Positions 1 through 7,209 of a stretch of DNA of 64,000 bases are shown here, one piece after another; positions within the stretch are counted from its first letter, which is position 1, and each line of letters starts with the position of its first letter. The notes under the pieces were generated by a model, which worked only from the letters and a program-made list of their open reading frames with translations, had not been told where the DNA came from and did not search any database. This DNA is from Opitutia bacterium UBA7876 (GTDB taxonomy: Bacteria; Verrucomicrobiota; Verrucomicrobiia; Opitutales; Seribacteraceae): NCBI GenBank assembly GCA_002500665.1, contig DLRY01000058.1, forward strand, positions 16,985 through 80,984, in the 5' to 3' direction. The position numbers were made by a program, and so were the translations under genes.

Positions 1-667
1 TGGTTGCACTGAGTGCATCGGGGGCACGAGACCAGTCCAGTGCCCCGACAACTATGGAACAAGTTAGAAAAACCGAGCCGATAAGCAAGAGTCGAGAGCC
101 GGCAGTCTCCAGTTGCTGAATAGAGGGTAGAAGACGGGCAACGGCGCCTGCTCTCTTCGTTTGAAGGGATTTTCGCTGAAGCAAGTACATCGAGCTGACT
201 ATCGCAAGGAGTCCGAAAATTCCATAGCTAAAGATTGCAACTGAAGCGTGCAGTTCTACCCAGTGATTTGAAAAAATTCCATCGTACCCTTCCTTTTCCC
301 AGTAGGGGGTATCTAGGGAAGGGAAAGCAAGTGACGTCACTCCGCCCAAGCATGCCAAGCCAGCCGAAAAGGAACCGAGCAGGTTGAGCCTGAAGAGAAG
401 CCTTATGATGAGATATCCGAGAACAAGGGACCAAAGAATGAATTGAATACTTTCCATTCCATTGCCAAGCGGGCACCCTTTGACTAGTTCACCCCGCAGA
501 GCGAGTCCTTTTGTGTGAGCAACGAAACCGGCGATAATGAGCAGGAGAGAGGCAAGTGCGGACGCTTTCTTGCTTGATTTCCAGACGAATGCGAATCCGC
601 AAGCCAATCCAGTCCCGTAGAGAATGGAAGCGATCCAAAATAAGTCTCGGCTTTCCTCAAGATTCAT
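1..667 (-). CDS. CcsA/HemX-type cytochrome c assembly membrane protein (partial)
   Basis: This reading frame starts at an ATG at 667 and is still open at the window edge, so only about 222 N-terminal residues are visible. They form five or six hydrophobic segments (about residues 8-28, 36-52, 75-95, 98-115, 138-162 and 192-210). The stretch PLGNGMESIQFILW at about 66-80 resembles the P-L-x-N-x-x-E-S signature of the CytC_asm/CcsA family, and WVELHAS at 136-142 carries a candidate heme-ligand His. The family handles heme for cytochrome c maturation, or acts as HemX beside heme genes. The next gene upstream on the same strand is a heme-pathway oxidase, which fits either role. No strong Shine-Dalgarno is seen. 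The choice between CcsA and HemX is open. Confidence 0.7.
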   Translation of the reverse strand, partial: MNLEESRDLFWIASILYGTGLACGFAFVWKSSKKASALASLLLIIAGFVAHTKGLALRGELVKGCPLGNGMESIQFILWSLVLGYLIIRLLFRLNLLGSFSAGLACLGGVTSLAFPSLDTPYWEKEGYDGIFSNHWVELHASVAIFSYGIFGLLAIVSSMYLLQRKSLQTKRAGAVARLLPSIQQLETAGSRLLLIGSVFLTCSIVVGALDWSRAPDALSAT

Positions 668-901
668 CGCTTTTTTCAGAACTGGGCATCATCCCCTCAA
701 GGGTGAAAATTCAAAAGGTAAGCACTGAGCAAAAGCAAAAAGAAAAAACTTCATTCTAAAGGATTTTGCAAGGAATTGCAGACAAATCGGCAGGATCGGG
801 ACATAAGAATTTCTCCAATGAGTCGGGCTTGATTCACATTGCCGCAATAATATTTACGATCGAGATGAAGTCAAAGACGGAACGAAGCTTAAGGTAAGTC
901 T

Positions 902-2233
902 CTACACGAGAGGATCAAGGCAATTCGGTAGGGCGGGACCGGTCAGGTGGGCGCCGGAAAAAAACAGGCCGGGGTTTGATTGCTTGAGCCTTTCGGCAAC
1001 CCTTTTTCGTTTTTCGAAACCTGCATCGGGCAACGGTATGGCCCGATTCCAAGTCCTGATGCGCTGAAAAGCGGGAGAGCTCTTGATTCCAAGCAAGGAG
1101 GACAGGTCGCGGGTGACCGTTTCGTGAATGGCCTCGTCCGCCTGTAAGGCAAGGTCGGGATTCCTCTCTCCCCCCACGAAGGTGGTGAGCAGAACCTTTC
1201 CCTCGGGAGCCCGACCGGGAAAAAGGGTACTGGAAAAGAGGGTTCCGAGGATATTCATTTCCTCAATTTCGGGAACGAGAAAACCAAAACCATCGAGGGG
1301 ATGGGACAGGTCTTTTGCGTCATACCCATGGTAGACCACGCTGAGCGGAAAATGAGGAGCGTTACCTAGCATTTGGACGTCCTCCGCACCTTCCACGTTG
1401 CTCCAGTTGATTCCTCCGAGGCGGTGAGCGGGGATGGCGCAGACTACCTCATCGAAATCATCCGCCCATGATGCTCCGCCCGAAACGGACGCCTCTATCC
1501 GCCATTTTTCGGACCCTCGGGCGACCTGCGTGACTTCGTGTCCAAGAAGAACTCTTCCTTGAAGGTTTGCAAGGATGCGATTGGGCAACTCTTCAATTCC
1601 GAGCGGAAAGGAAAGAAGCCTGCTTCGTGGTAATCTTCCGGGTTCCCTTGCTCCGAAAATCATGCCCAAGAGCAAAGATCGATGTTTTTGCTCAAGTTGA
1701 TGAAGGGCAGGCAAGGTATGCCTGAGGTTGAGGGTTTCCGGTCGGGCGGCGTACACCCCGGCTAGAAAGGGATTGGCCCCGTAGTCGAGAATCTCCCTGC
1801 CCATTCTGCGGGAAACAAAGGAGGCTACCGATTCCTCATTATTGGCTTTGCCTCTTGGGAGAAAAGGCTCGAGCAAAAGCCTGAGTTTCCCGGGAAAGGA
1901 GAGAAAGCGGCTCCCCAGAAAGGACAAAAGATCGTGGGGCATGGCCACCAGTTTGCCCTTGCGGACGACGAAGCGTTTGACGGCTTCAGGGTTGGCGTCT
2001 ATGGCATGGTCCAGGATCCCTGAGTCCCTAAGCATTGCCTCGGTCTTGGCGAGCCTCAGGCTCAGGGTGTTGGGCCCATAGTCCAAGAGGAAGCCCTCGT
2101 CTTCAACGGACTCAATAACGCCTCCGGCCCGCTTGGCCGCATCAAGGAGCGTGACTTCGTAGCCTTGACGTTCCTTTTCCCAAGCTGCGGTCAAGCCACA
2201 TATCCCGCTGCCTATAATGCAGGTTTTCTTCAC
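902..2233 (-). CDS. hemG: oxygen-dependent protoporphyrinogen IX oxidase
   Basis: This 443-residue flavoprotein is predicted to oxidise protoporphyrinogen IX to protoporphyrin IX, the penultimate step of heme synthesis. It opens with the FAD-binding dinucleotide motif GSGICGLTAAW at about residues 7-17, followed by an E-rich second strand region and the GGVIES segment typical of PPO/monoamine-oxidase-fold enzymes. The DYGPNTL segment near residue 51 and the C-terminal FFSGAHLTGPALPNC segment also match the family. The protein stops about 8 residues after this last motif, whereas relatives usually carry a longer closing helix, so the C-terminus is short. The downstream gene on the same strand is a CcsA/HemX-like protein, giving a heme-related neighbourhood. 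The gene start is ATG. Confidence 0.85.
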   Translation of the reverse strand: MKKTCIIGSGICGLTAAWEKERQGYEVTLLDAAKRAGGVIESVEDEGFLLDYGPNTLSLRLAKTEAMLRDSGILDHAIDANPEAVKRFVVRKGKLVAMPHDLLSFLGSRFLSFPGKLRLLLEPFLPRGKANNEESVASFVSRRMGREILDYGANPFLAGVYAARPETLNLRHTLPALHQLEQKHRSLLLGMIFGAREPGRLPRSRLLSFPLGIEELPNRILANLQGRVLLGHEVTQVARGSEKWRIEASVSGGASWADDFDEVVCAIPAHRLGGINWSNVEGAEDVQMLGNAPHFPLSVVYHGYDAKDLSHPLDGFGFLVPEIEEMNILGTLFSSTLFPGRAPEGKVLLTTFVGGERNPDLALQADEAIHETVTRDLSSLLGIKSSPAFQRIRTWNRAIPLPDAGFEKRKRVAERLKQSNPGLFFSGAHLTGPALPNCLDPLV

Positions 2234-2321
2234 TTGCTTTGGGTTTGTTGAACGGTGTTAAGACTCTTCATTACTCGCTTTGGGCTTGGCAAGGAGACGA
2301 ATGAGAAAAGAATGAGGAGTT

Positions 2322-2540
2322 ATGGAAGAGGTCGAGAATTGCTTGAGGGTAATCACCAACCCGAGGGAAGCCGGTCCCGGTGAATTGAGCGGGGCCCTTG
2401 GCAGGCTGGACGGGATACTACGGGAAGCTGAGCTCGACCTGCATCCCAGGCTGAAGCACTTCCTCGAGAACAGGAGCTATGCAAAGGCCTTGACCTGGCT
2501 TGAGGGAGGGCAACCGGAAAAGGGGACTTGCGGGAAATGA
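2322..2540 (+). CDS. small hypothetical protein coupled to SUI1-like gene
   Basis: This 72-residue soluble, mostly helical protein belongs to no family I recognise. It has no signal peptide or membrane segment and is rich in Leu, Glu and Arg. I consider it real for two reasons. Its ATG follows a purine-rich GAGGAG two bases upstream, and its stop codon overlaps the next start codon in an ATGA arrangement at 2537-2540, which implies translational coupling to the SUI1-like gene. A role linked to translation is only a guess from this coupling. It is divergent from the protoporphyrinogen oxidase gene, with about 88 bases between the two starts. Confidence 0.55.
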   Translation: MEEVENCLRVITNPREAGPGELSGALGRLDGILREAELDLHPRLKHFLENRSYAKALTWLEGGQPEKGTCGK

Positions 2541-2956
2541 GCAGGAGAGAACGGCGGGCAAAGAGGAAGCTTTCGCTTGGTTCAAATGAAGACTTCGGCT
2601 CCTCGCCGTTCGATTCCTTGGTTACGGAAGGCTTGCCGGAATCAGCCTCCTCGTCTTCCTCTCCTGCACCGGAAAGGGCCCCGGTTGACAAAAAGGATGG
2701 AATGGGAATGGGAGACCGACTGGAGATCAGACGTGAGAAAAGCGGCCGTGGCGGAAAGACGGTAACCACTATCTCCGGATTCCGCTCTCGCATATGTCGG
2801 CAAGCGCGCAATGGGATGCTCAAGGAAGTAAAGACCAAGCTTGGTACTGGAGGCACTTGGGATGGGGACTGCATGGAAATCCAAGGGGACAAGAGGCAGG
2901 AGCTGGTCTCTTGGTTGTCCGATTTGGGCTTTAGGCCGGTCCTTGCAGGCGGTTGA
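2537..2956 (+). CDS. eIF1/SUI1-family translation factor (YciH-like)
   Basis: The roughly 139-residue protein ends in a SUI1 domain of the bacterial YciH type, expected to bind the ribosomal P-site region and influence start-codon fidelity. The signature pieces are GRGGKTVTTISGF in the middle, then LGTGGTWDGD, EIQGDKR and a C-terminal GFRPVLAGG, matching the order in YciH/eIF1. The N-terminal half is a low-complexity Ser/Pro/Lys linker that varies in this family. I chose the ATG at 2537 because it overlaps the stop of the upstream 72-residue gene; an in-frame TTG at 2528 would add three residues. The gene converges on tatA, with only 12 bases between the two stops. Confidence 0.85.
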   Translation: MSRRERRAKRKLSLGSNEDFGSSPFDSLVTEGLPESASSSSSPAPERAPVDKKDGMGMGDRLEIRREKSGRGGKTVTTISGFRSRICRQARNGMLKEVKTKLGTGGTWDGDCMEIQGDKRQELVSWLSDLGFRPVLAGG

Positions 2957-2968
2957 CCCGCCGTTGTA

Positions 2969-3274
2969 TCAATTCGCGGTTTGCTTTTCCCCTTCTTGGG
3001 GAACCGATTTCTCTGGAGCTTTGTCCTCTTCTTTCTTTTCTTTCTTTTCGGAATCGGAGAAGTCATGATCCTCGAGAGGCTCTTGGTTCATAACATCGTT
3101 AATATCCTGCTCCCACTCGTTCTTGGCCTTGCGAAACTCGTTCACTCCCTTGCCTAGGGAGCGGAAAAGCTCGGGCACTTTTTTGGCCCCGAAGAGTAGA
3201 AGGATTACCAGAAAAATAAGGATAATTTCCGGTCCTTGCGGGATAAGAGCCAAGGTGTAGATTGGAGTGTTCAT
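2969..3274 (-). CDS. tatA: Sec-independent protein translocase TatA
   Basis: This 101-residue protein is the pore-forming component of the twin-arginine translocase, which exports folded proteins across the inner membrane. A single membrane helix spans about residues 14-28 and is followed by the hinge FGAKKVPEL and an amphipathic helix RSLGKGVNEFRKAKNEW, the usual TatA layout. The C-terminal third is a charged Glu/Lys/Asp tail. No tatB or tatC is next to it. The upstream sequence has a good sigma-70 promoter whose predicted start point is only a few bases before the ATG, and no Shine-Dalgarno, so the mRNA may be leaderless. Confidence 0.9.
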   Translation of the reverse strand: MNTPIYTLALIPQGPEIILIFLVILLLFGAKKVPELFRSLGKGVNEFRKAKNEWEQDINDVMNQEPLEDHDFSDSEKKEKKEEDKAPEKSVPQEGEKQTAN

Positions 3275-3283
3275 GATTACAAA

Positions 3284-3312
3284 ACTATACTCGCAGTCAG
3301 TCCTTAAGGCAA
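3284..3312 (-). promoter_or_regulatory. predicted sigma-70 promoter of tatA
   Basis: Read on the minus strand, a TTGCCT -35 element (3307-3312) and a TATAGT -10 element (3284-3289) are separated by exactly 17 bases. The expected transcription start would fall about 7 bases past the -10, near 3277, only some three bases before the tatA ATG at 3274-3272. The match is 4/6 plus 5/6 to consensus. No transcript evidence is available. Confidence 0.55.
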
Positions 3313-3353
3313 CTTTATTGTCGGAGCGCGAACCAGAATAAAAAAGAGGGAAC

Positions 3354-5324
3354 TTAAAGCCCCAACTGTCTCAAAGCTTCGGGTTTGGGCTTGTTGACCG
3401 AGCTTTGGTCGGCCTCGAAGAAGCCGTGCAACTGGCGGATCCGGGTCGGATGCCTCATCTTTCGGAGGGCCTTGGCTTCTATCTGCCGGATCCTTTCGCG
3501 CGTTACCTTAAACTGCTTGCCGACCTCTTCCAAGGTTCGGCTGTACCCGTCCTTGAGGCCGAAGCGGAGGGAAAGGACGTTGCGCTCCCTTTCGGTCAGG
3601 GAATCCAGCACGTCGAGAATCTTTTCCCGCAAGAGGGAATATGCGGTCATGTCGTAGGGGTTTTCCGCACCCTTATCCTCAATGAAATCTCCGAAATTGG
3701 TATCGTCGCTGTCACCGACCGGGCTTTGCAGGGAAATTGGCTGCTGGGCCATCTTCATGATTCCCTGAACCTTGTCCAACGGGAGGCCCATTTCCAAGGC
3801 CACCTCGTCTGGAGTCGGTTCGTGGCCGAGTTCCTGCAGAAGCTGCTTCTGGATCTGCATGACCTTGTTCAGGGTCTCGATCATGTGGACGGGTATCCGG
3901 ATGGTGCGGGCTTGGTCGGCGATGGAGCGGGTAATGGCCTGCCTTATCCACCAGGTGGCATAGGTCGAGAACTTGTAGCCGCGACGATATTCGAATTTCT
4001 CGACGGCCTTCATCAGCCCCATATTTCCCTCTTGGATCAAGTCAAGGAAGGAAAGGCCGCGATTGGTGTATTTCTTGGCAATGGAAATGACCAGCCGGAG
4101 GTTGGCTTCGACCATTTCGGTCTTGGCCCGGTGAGCCTTTCTCATGAAGAGGCGCAGTTCCCGGATCAAGGCAATCAACTCTTCCGGGTCCATATGGAAC
4201 TTGGTCCTGGCATCTTCAAGCTCACGCTTTACACGGTCCATCTTGACCCCCTTGCGCTTAACCTTAACTGAATCCTTTTTGGCCAGAGCCTGGTTGTGAA
4301 GGTTGCGGGCGACTGCCTTGAATTCGGGCCCTCGGCGCTGGAGAAAATCCTCAAAAACCTTGAGCTTTAGGCAACACTTCTTGAAAATCGGAGCGAGGCT
4401 GGCCTCGTAGTTCTTGAAGCGGGTGGTTGCTCTTTTGCGCAGAGTCTGGTTTTTTGCGTTTTCGATGCTATTCCAGGCATTGTTGATCTTCTTAAGCAGG
4501 TCCTCGAGGGCTACGACTTGCTTGGCAAGGCTCTTGAAATAGGTTTCCCTGCTATCGATTTTCTTGTCCAGGACAACCCGGTCGAACCGCTCTTCCCGAG
4601 CAAGGAGCTTCTTGCATATCTCCAGTTGAAAATCAGCCGTCAGTGAAACCGAGTAGATGATCTTCAGGGCCGAACTCTCGGCTGCCTCGATTCTTTTGGA
4701 AATATCCACTTCCTCCTCACGGGTCAAAAGGGGGACCTGGCCCATCTGCTTGAGGTACATGCGAACGGGATCGTCAAGCATGTCGCTCTGGTTGGTCCTA
4801 GCTGTTTCCTCTTCGGCGTCCTCCTTCTTTTTTTTGAATTTCTCCACTTCCTTGGAATCCAGAAGCTTGATTTCAAGGTTATTGAAGATGGAAATGATGT
4901 TTTGAAGCTCCTCCGGTTGATTGGCGATATTCGGAAGGGAGTCATCGATGTCCTTGTAGGTCAAATAGCCTTGCTCACGGGAAAGATGGATGAGCTCACG
5001 AACCTTTTCGGTATCGCTGTCGTTGAGGGCATGAGGCTCGATCGTCTTGTTAACTTTCTTGGCCAGCTCCCTGGTCGAGACCTTTGCTTTGGCAGTAGCG
5101 GCTACCTTTTTGACGGGAGTCTTCTTCACGGTAGCTGGCTTTTTTGCAGGAGCCGGCTTCTTTGCCGACTTGGCTGGCCTCTTGGGGGTGGGCTTTGCCT
5201 TGGCAGCGGCCTTTCCGGCTTTCTTGGCGACGCTTGAAGCCTTGGGTTTGACAGGGGTTTTCTTAGCGGTCGATTTGGGCTTCGAAACCTTTGCGGAAGT
5301 CTTACTGGTTTTAGTTTTGGGCAT
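3354..5324 (-). CDS. rpoD: primary RNA polymerase sigma factor RpoD
   Basis: This 656-residue protein is the housekeeping sigma-70 factor. It begins with an 85-residue Lys/Ala/Pro-rich tail. Then come region 1.1 (about 105-165), region 1.2 (DPVRMYLKQMGQVPLLTREEE, about 185-205), a helical non-conserved region, region 2 with NLRLVISIAKKY, DLIQEGNMGLMKAV and FSTYATWWIRQAI, region 3, and region 4 ending in VTRERIRQIEAKALRKMRH. All promoter-recognition segments appear intact. Its ATG overlaps the end of dnaG by 14 bases, so the two are probably co-transcribed in the classical macromolecular-synthesis order, here without rpsU. The basic tail resembles histone H1/AlgP repeats and is discussed separately. 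Confidence 0.97.
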   Translation of the reverse strand: MPKTKTSKTSAKVSKPKSTAKKTPVKPKASSVAKKAGKAAAKAKPTPKRPAKSAKKPAPAKKPATVKKTPVKKVAATAKAKVSTRELAKKVNKTIEPHALNDSDTEKVRELIHLSREQGYLTYKDIDDSLPNIANQPEELQNIISIFNNLEIKLLDSKEVEKFKKKKEDAEEETARTNQSDMLDDPVRMYLKQMGQVPLLTREEEVDISKRIEAAESSALKIIYSVSLTADFQLEICKKLLAREERFDRVVLDKKIDSRETYFKSLAKQVVALEDLLKKINNAWNSIENAKNQTLRKRATTRFKNYEASLAPIFKKCCLKLKVFEDFLQRRGPEFKAVARNLHNQALAKKDSVKVKRKGVKMDRVKRELEDARTKFHMDPEELIALIRELRLFMRKAHRAKTEMVEANLRLVISIAKKYTNRGLSFLDLIQEGNMGLMKAVEKFEYRRGYKFSTYATWWIRQAITRSIADQARTIRIPVHMIETLNKVMQIQKQLLQELGHEPTPDEVALEMGLPLDKVQGIMKMAQQPISLQSPVGDSDDTNFGDFIEDKGAENPYDMTAYSLLREKILDVLDSLTERERNVLSLRFGLKDGYSRTLEEVGKQFKVTRERIRQIEAKALRKMRHPTRIRQLHGFFEADQSSVNKPKPEALRQLGL

Positions 5325-7188
5325 GGGAAAGGTTGTCTTGGAAAGTGGCGGATAGTTTCGGGGGAGCGTTGAAGCTTTTGCGAATCTGGATGAGTTCTCC
5401 CCTAAGTTTCGCCTCGTCTTCAGGGTTCTCGCTGGAGTTCATCAAGTCCTTGAGAATCATGCGCTCACGACGCTTGGAAGAGCGCAGGAAAAGTCGGTTA
5501 AGGCATTCATTTACAATATTGGGAAAGGACTCCTTGTCTTCGTCGTCAACGTCTTGGTAGAGGTGTCCCTGAAAAGCGGATCTTTCTTCCTCGTCTTCAA
5601 GGAATTCCTCCATTCGGTTAGTCGTAACCGGGCCATCCGCCTTGGTTTCGGCGAGAATCTTAGCCAAGACCCTGCCTGAAGGAACCTGCAGATCGAGCCA
5701 AGATGGATCAAATAATTGGGCAAGAGGGCCTGCGACTCGGTTATCATGCAAAAGGACAAACAATAAATCATCTTCAGCGGTTGTCAAACGCTCAGGCTGC
5801 AAAGTAGAAGAATTATCCTGCGAATTCAACCTCGAGCCGGCCATCTGATAAGGCCTGCGGTTTTGCAGGAATTGCTCGAAATCCTTTTTTAAGTTGTCGA
5901 TGGATGCCCCAAGAACCTTTCCGAGCTCGCGGAGGTGATCTTCCCTCTCGACGAAGGAATTAACCTTGGAAAGCGAATCGAAGAGGAAGTCACTCACTCT
6001 TTTGCGATCTGCGGGGGCAGGGTCCGCAACGTCGCGGAGCATATGTCCGTAGGCGTATCGTATGGGCGAGACTCCCCGGGCCAGCAAGTCTTCCAGTCCC
6101 TCAGACCCTTGGTCTAGCAGAACCTGATCGGGATCCGAGCCCTCCGGCAGGGTTGAGAAACGAGCGTTAAGTCCTGCCTTGAGAAAAATGGGAATGTAGT
6201 CGAAGGCCGCCTTTTGCCCGGCGGCATCCCCATCAAGGAGGCAAACGACTCCTCTTGGGTTTGATTTGCGAAGAAGGCTCGCCTGGTTTTCCCCGAGGGC
6301 GGTTCCCTGAGGGGCGACCACGGTTCGAAAGCCTTCCACCCAGCAACGAATGGCATCAAGTTGGCCCTCAACGAGAATGAAATCGGTCTGCTCGTTGATT
6401 TCCTTGTTGGCCAAGTCGTGGTTGAAGAGCAGTTCACCCTTGGAGAAAATAGGAGTTTCAGGCGAGTTGACGTACTTGGGGGCCTTCTTTTCACCCCATT
6501 CCGGAGTGAGGGAAAGCTTGCGGGCGGTGAAACCGCAAATCCTACCGATTTTCTCACGGATCGGTATCATCAGCCTTCCGCAGAAGCGGGAGACGAATTC
6601 GCCACCCTGAAGGTTCTTGTTGAAAAGGCCCGACTGTTCCAGAATCTCGGGGGGAATGTTTTTGGCCTTGAGAAACCTTGAGAGGGCAAAACGGTCGACC
6701 GGCGAGTAGCCGATCTTGAATTCCTTGGCCGTGTCGGTAGTGAACCTTCGCTCCTTGGTCCAGTATTCGAGCGCGACGGCGCCTTCCTTACCCTCATCAA
6801 GCAAATGGCCGGCATACCAGTCCGCAACGACCTCGTGCAAGGAGTAGAGCTCCGACTTGACCGATTTCCCGAAGGGGACCGATCCGCTTCCTTCCTCGAA
6901 CTTGAGCGGAATATTGAAACGGTTGGAGAGGAACTCGATTGCCTCCATGAAGGCCAAGTTTTCCATTTTCTGGACGAAAGTTATGGCATCGCCCTTTTCC
7001 CCTGAACTGAAGCACTTGAAGAACCCTTTGTCCGGGTGAACGTAGAAGGAAGGGGTTTTTTCCTGGCTGAAGGGACTCAAGCCAACCCAACTGGACCCGC
7101 TCTTCTTAAGCTGAACGTATGGACTGACCAAGTCGTATAGATCAATCCTGTCCTTGAGTTCGTTGACGAAATTATGGGCGAGCGGCAT
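5311..7188 (-). CDS. dnaG: DNA primase DnaG with degenerate zinc ribbon
   Basis: This primase of about 625 residues makes RNA primers for replication. The N-terminal domain corresponds to the CHC2 zinc ribbon, but the four ligand positions read Ser38, Ser41, Cys59 and Ser62, so zinc is probably not bound in the usual way. The catalytic core looks sound: the TOPRIM domain includes LVEGQLDAI, APQGTALG and LLDGDAAGQKAA at about residues 270-335. The C-terminal third should be the helicase-binding region. An in-frame TTG at 7209 would add seven residues; I prefer the ATG at 7188, preceded by AAGG. The gene directly follows the TPR lipoprotein gene and overlaps rpoD by 14 bases. Confidence 0.93.
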   Translation of the reverse strand: MPLAHNFVNELKDRIDLYDLVSPYVQLKKSGSSWVGLSPFSQEKTPSFYVHPDKGFFKCFSSGEKGDAITFVQKMENLAFMEAIEFLSNRFNIPLKFEEGSGSVPFGKSVKSELYSLHEVVADWYAGHLLDEGKEGAVALEYWTKERRFTTDTAKEFKIGYSPVDRFALSRFLKAKNIPPEILEQSGLFNKNLQGGEFVSRFCGRLMIPIREKIGRICGFTARKLSLTPEWGEKKAPKYVNSPETPIFSKGELLFNHDLANKEINEQTDFILVEGQLDAIRCWVEGFRTVVAPQGTALGENQASLLRKSNPRGVVCLLDGDAAGQKAAFDYIPIFLKAGLNARFSTLPEGSDPDQVLLDQGSEGLEDLLARGVSPIRYAYGHMLRDVADPAPADRKRVSDFLFDSLSKVNSFVEREDHLRELGKVLGASIDNLKKDFEQFLQNRRPYQMAGSRLNSQDNSSTLQPERLTTAEDDLLFVLLHDNRVAGPLAQLFDPSWLDLQVPSGRVLAKILAETKADGPVTTNRMEEFLEDEEERSAFQGHLYQDVDDEDKESFPNIVNECLNRLFLRSSKRRERMILKDLMNSSENPEDEAKLRGELIQIRKSFNAPPKLSATFQDNLSHAQN

Positions 7189-7209
7189 GGAAAAACGAAC
7201 CTTTTGCAA

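Noticed and set aside
2353..3066. 237-residue minus-strand frame
   Set aside because: It overlaps the small coupled gene and the SUI1-like gene entirely; only tatA at its edge is supported.
3405..4271. 288-residue open frame antisense to rpoD
   Set aside because: It is opposite strongly conserved sigma-70 coding sequence and has no domain; long antisense frames are expected in GC-rich genes.
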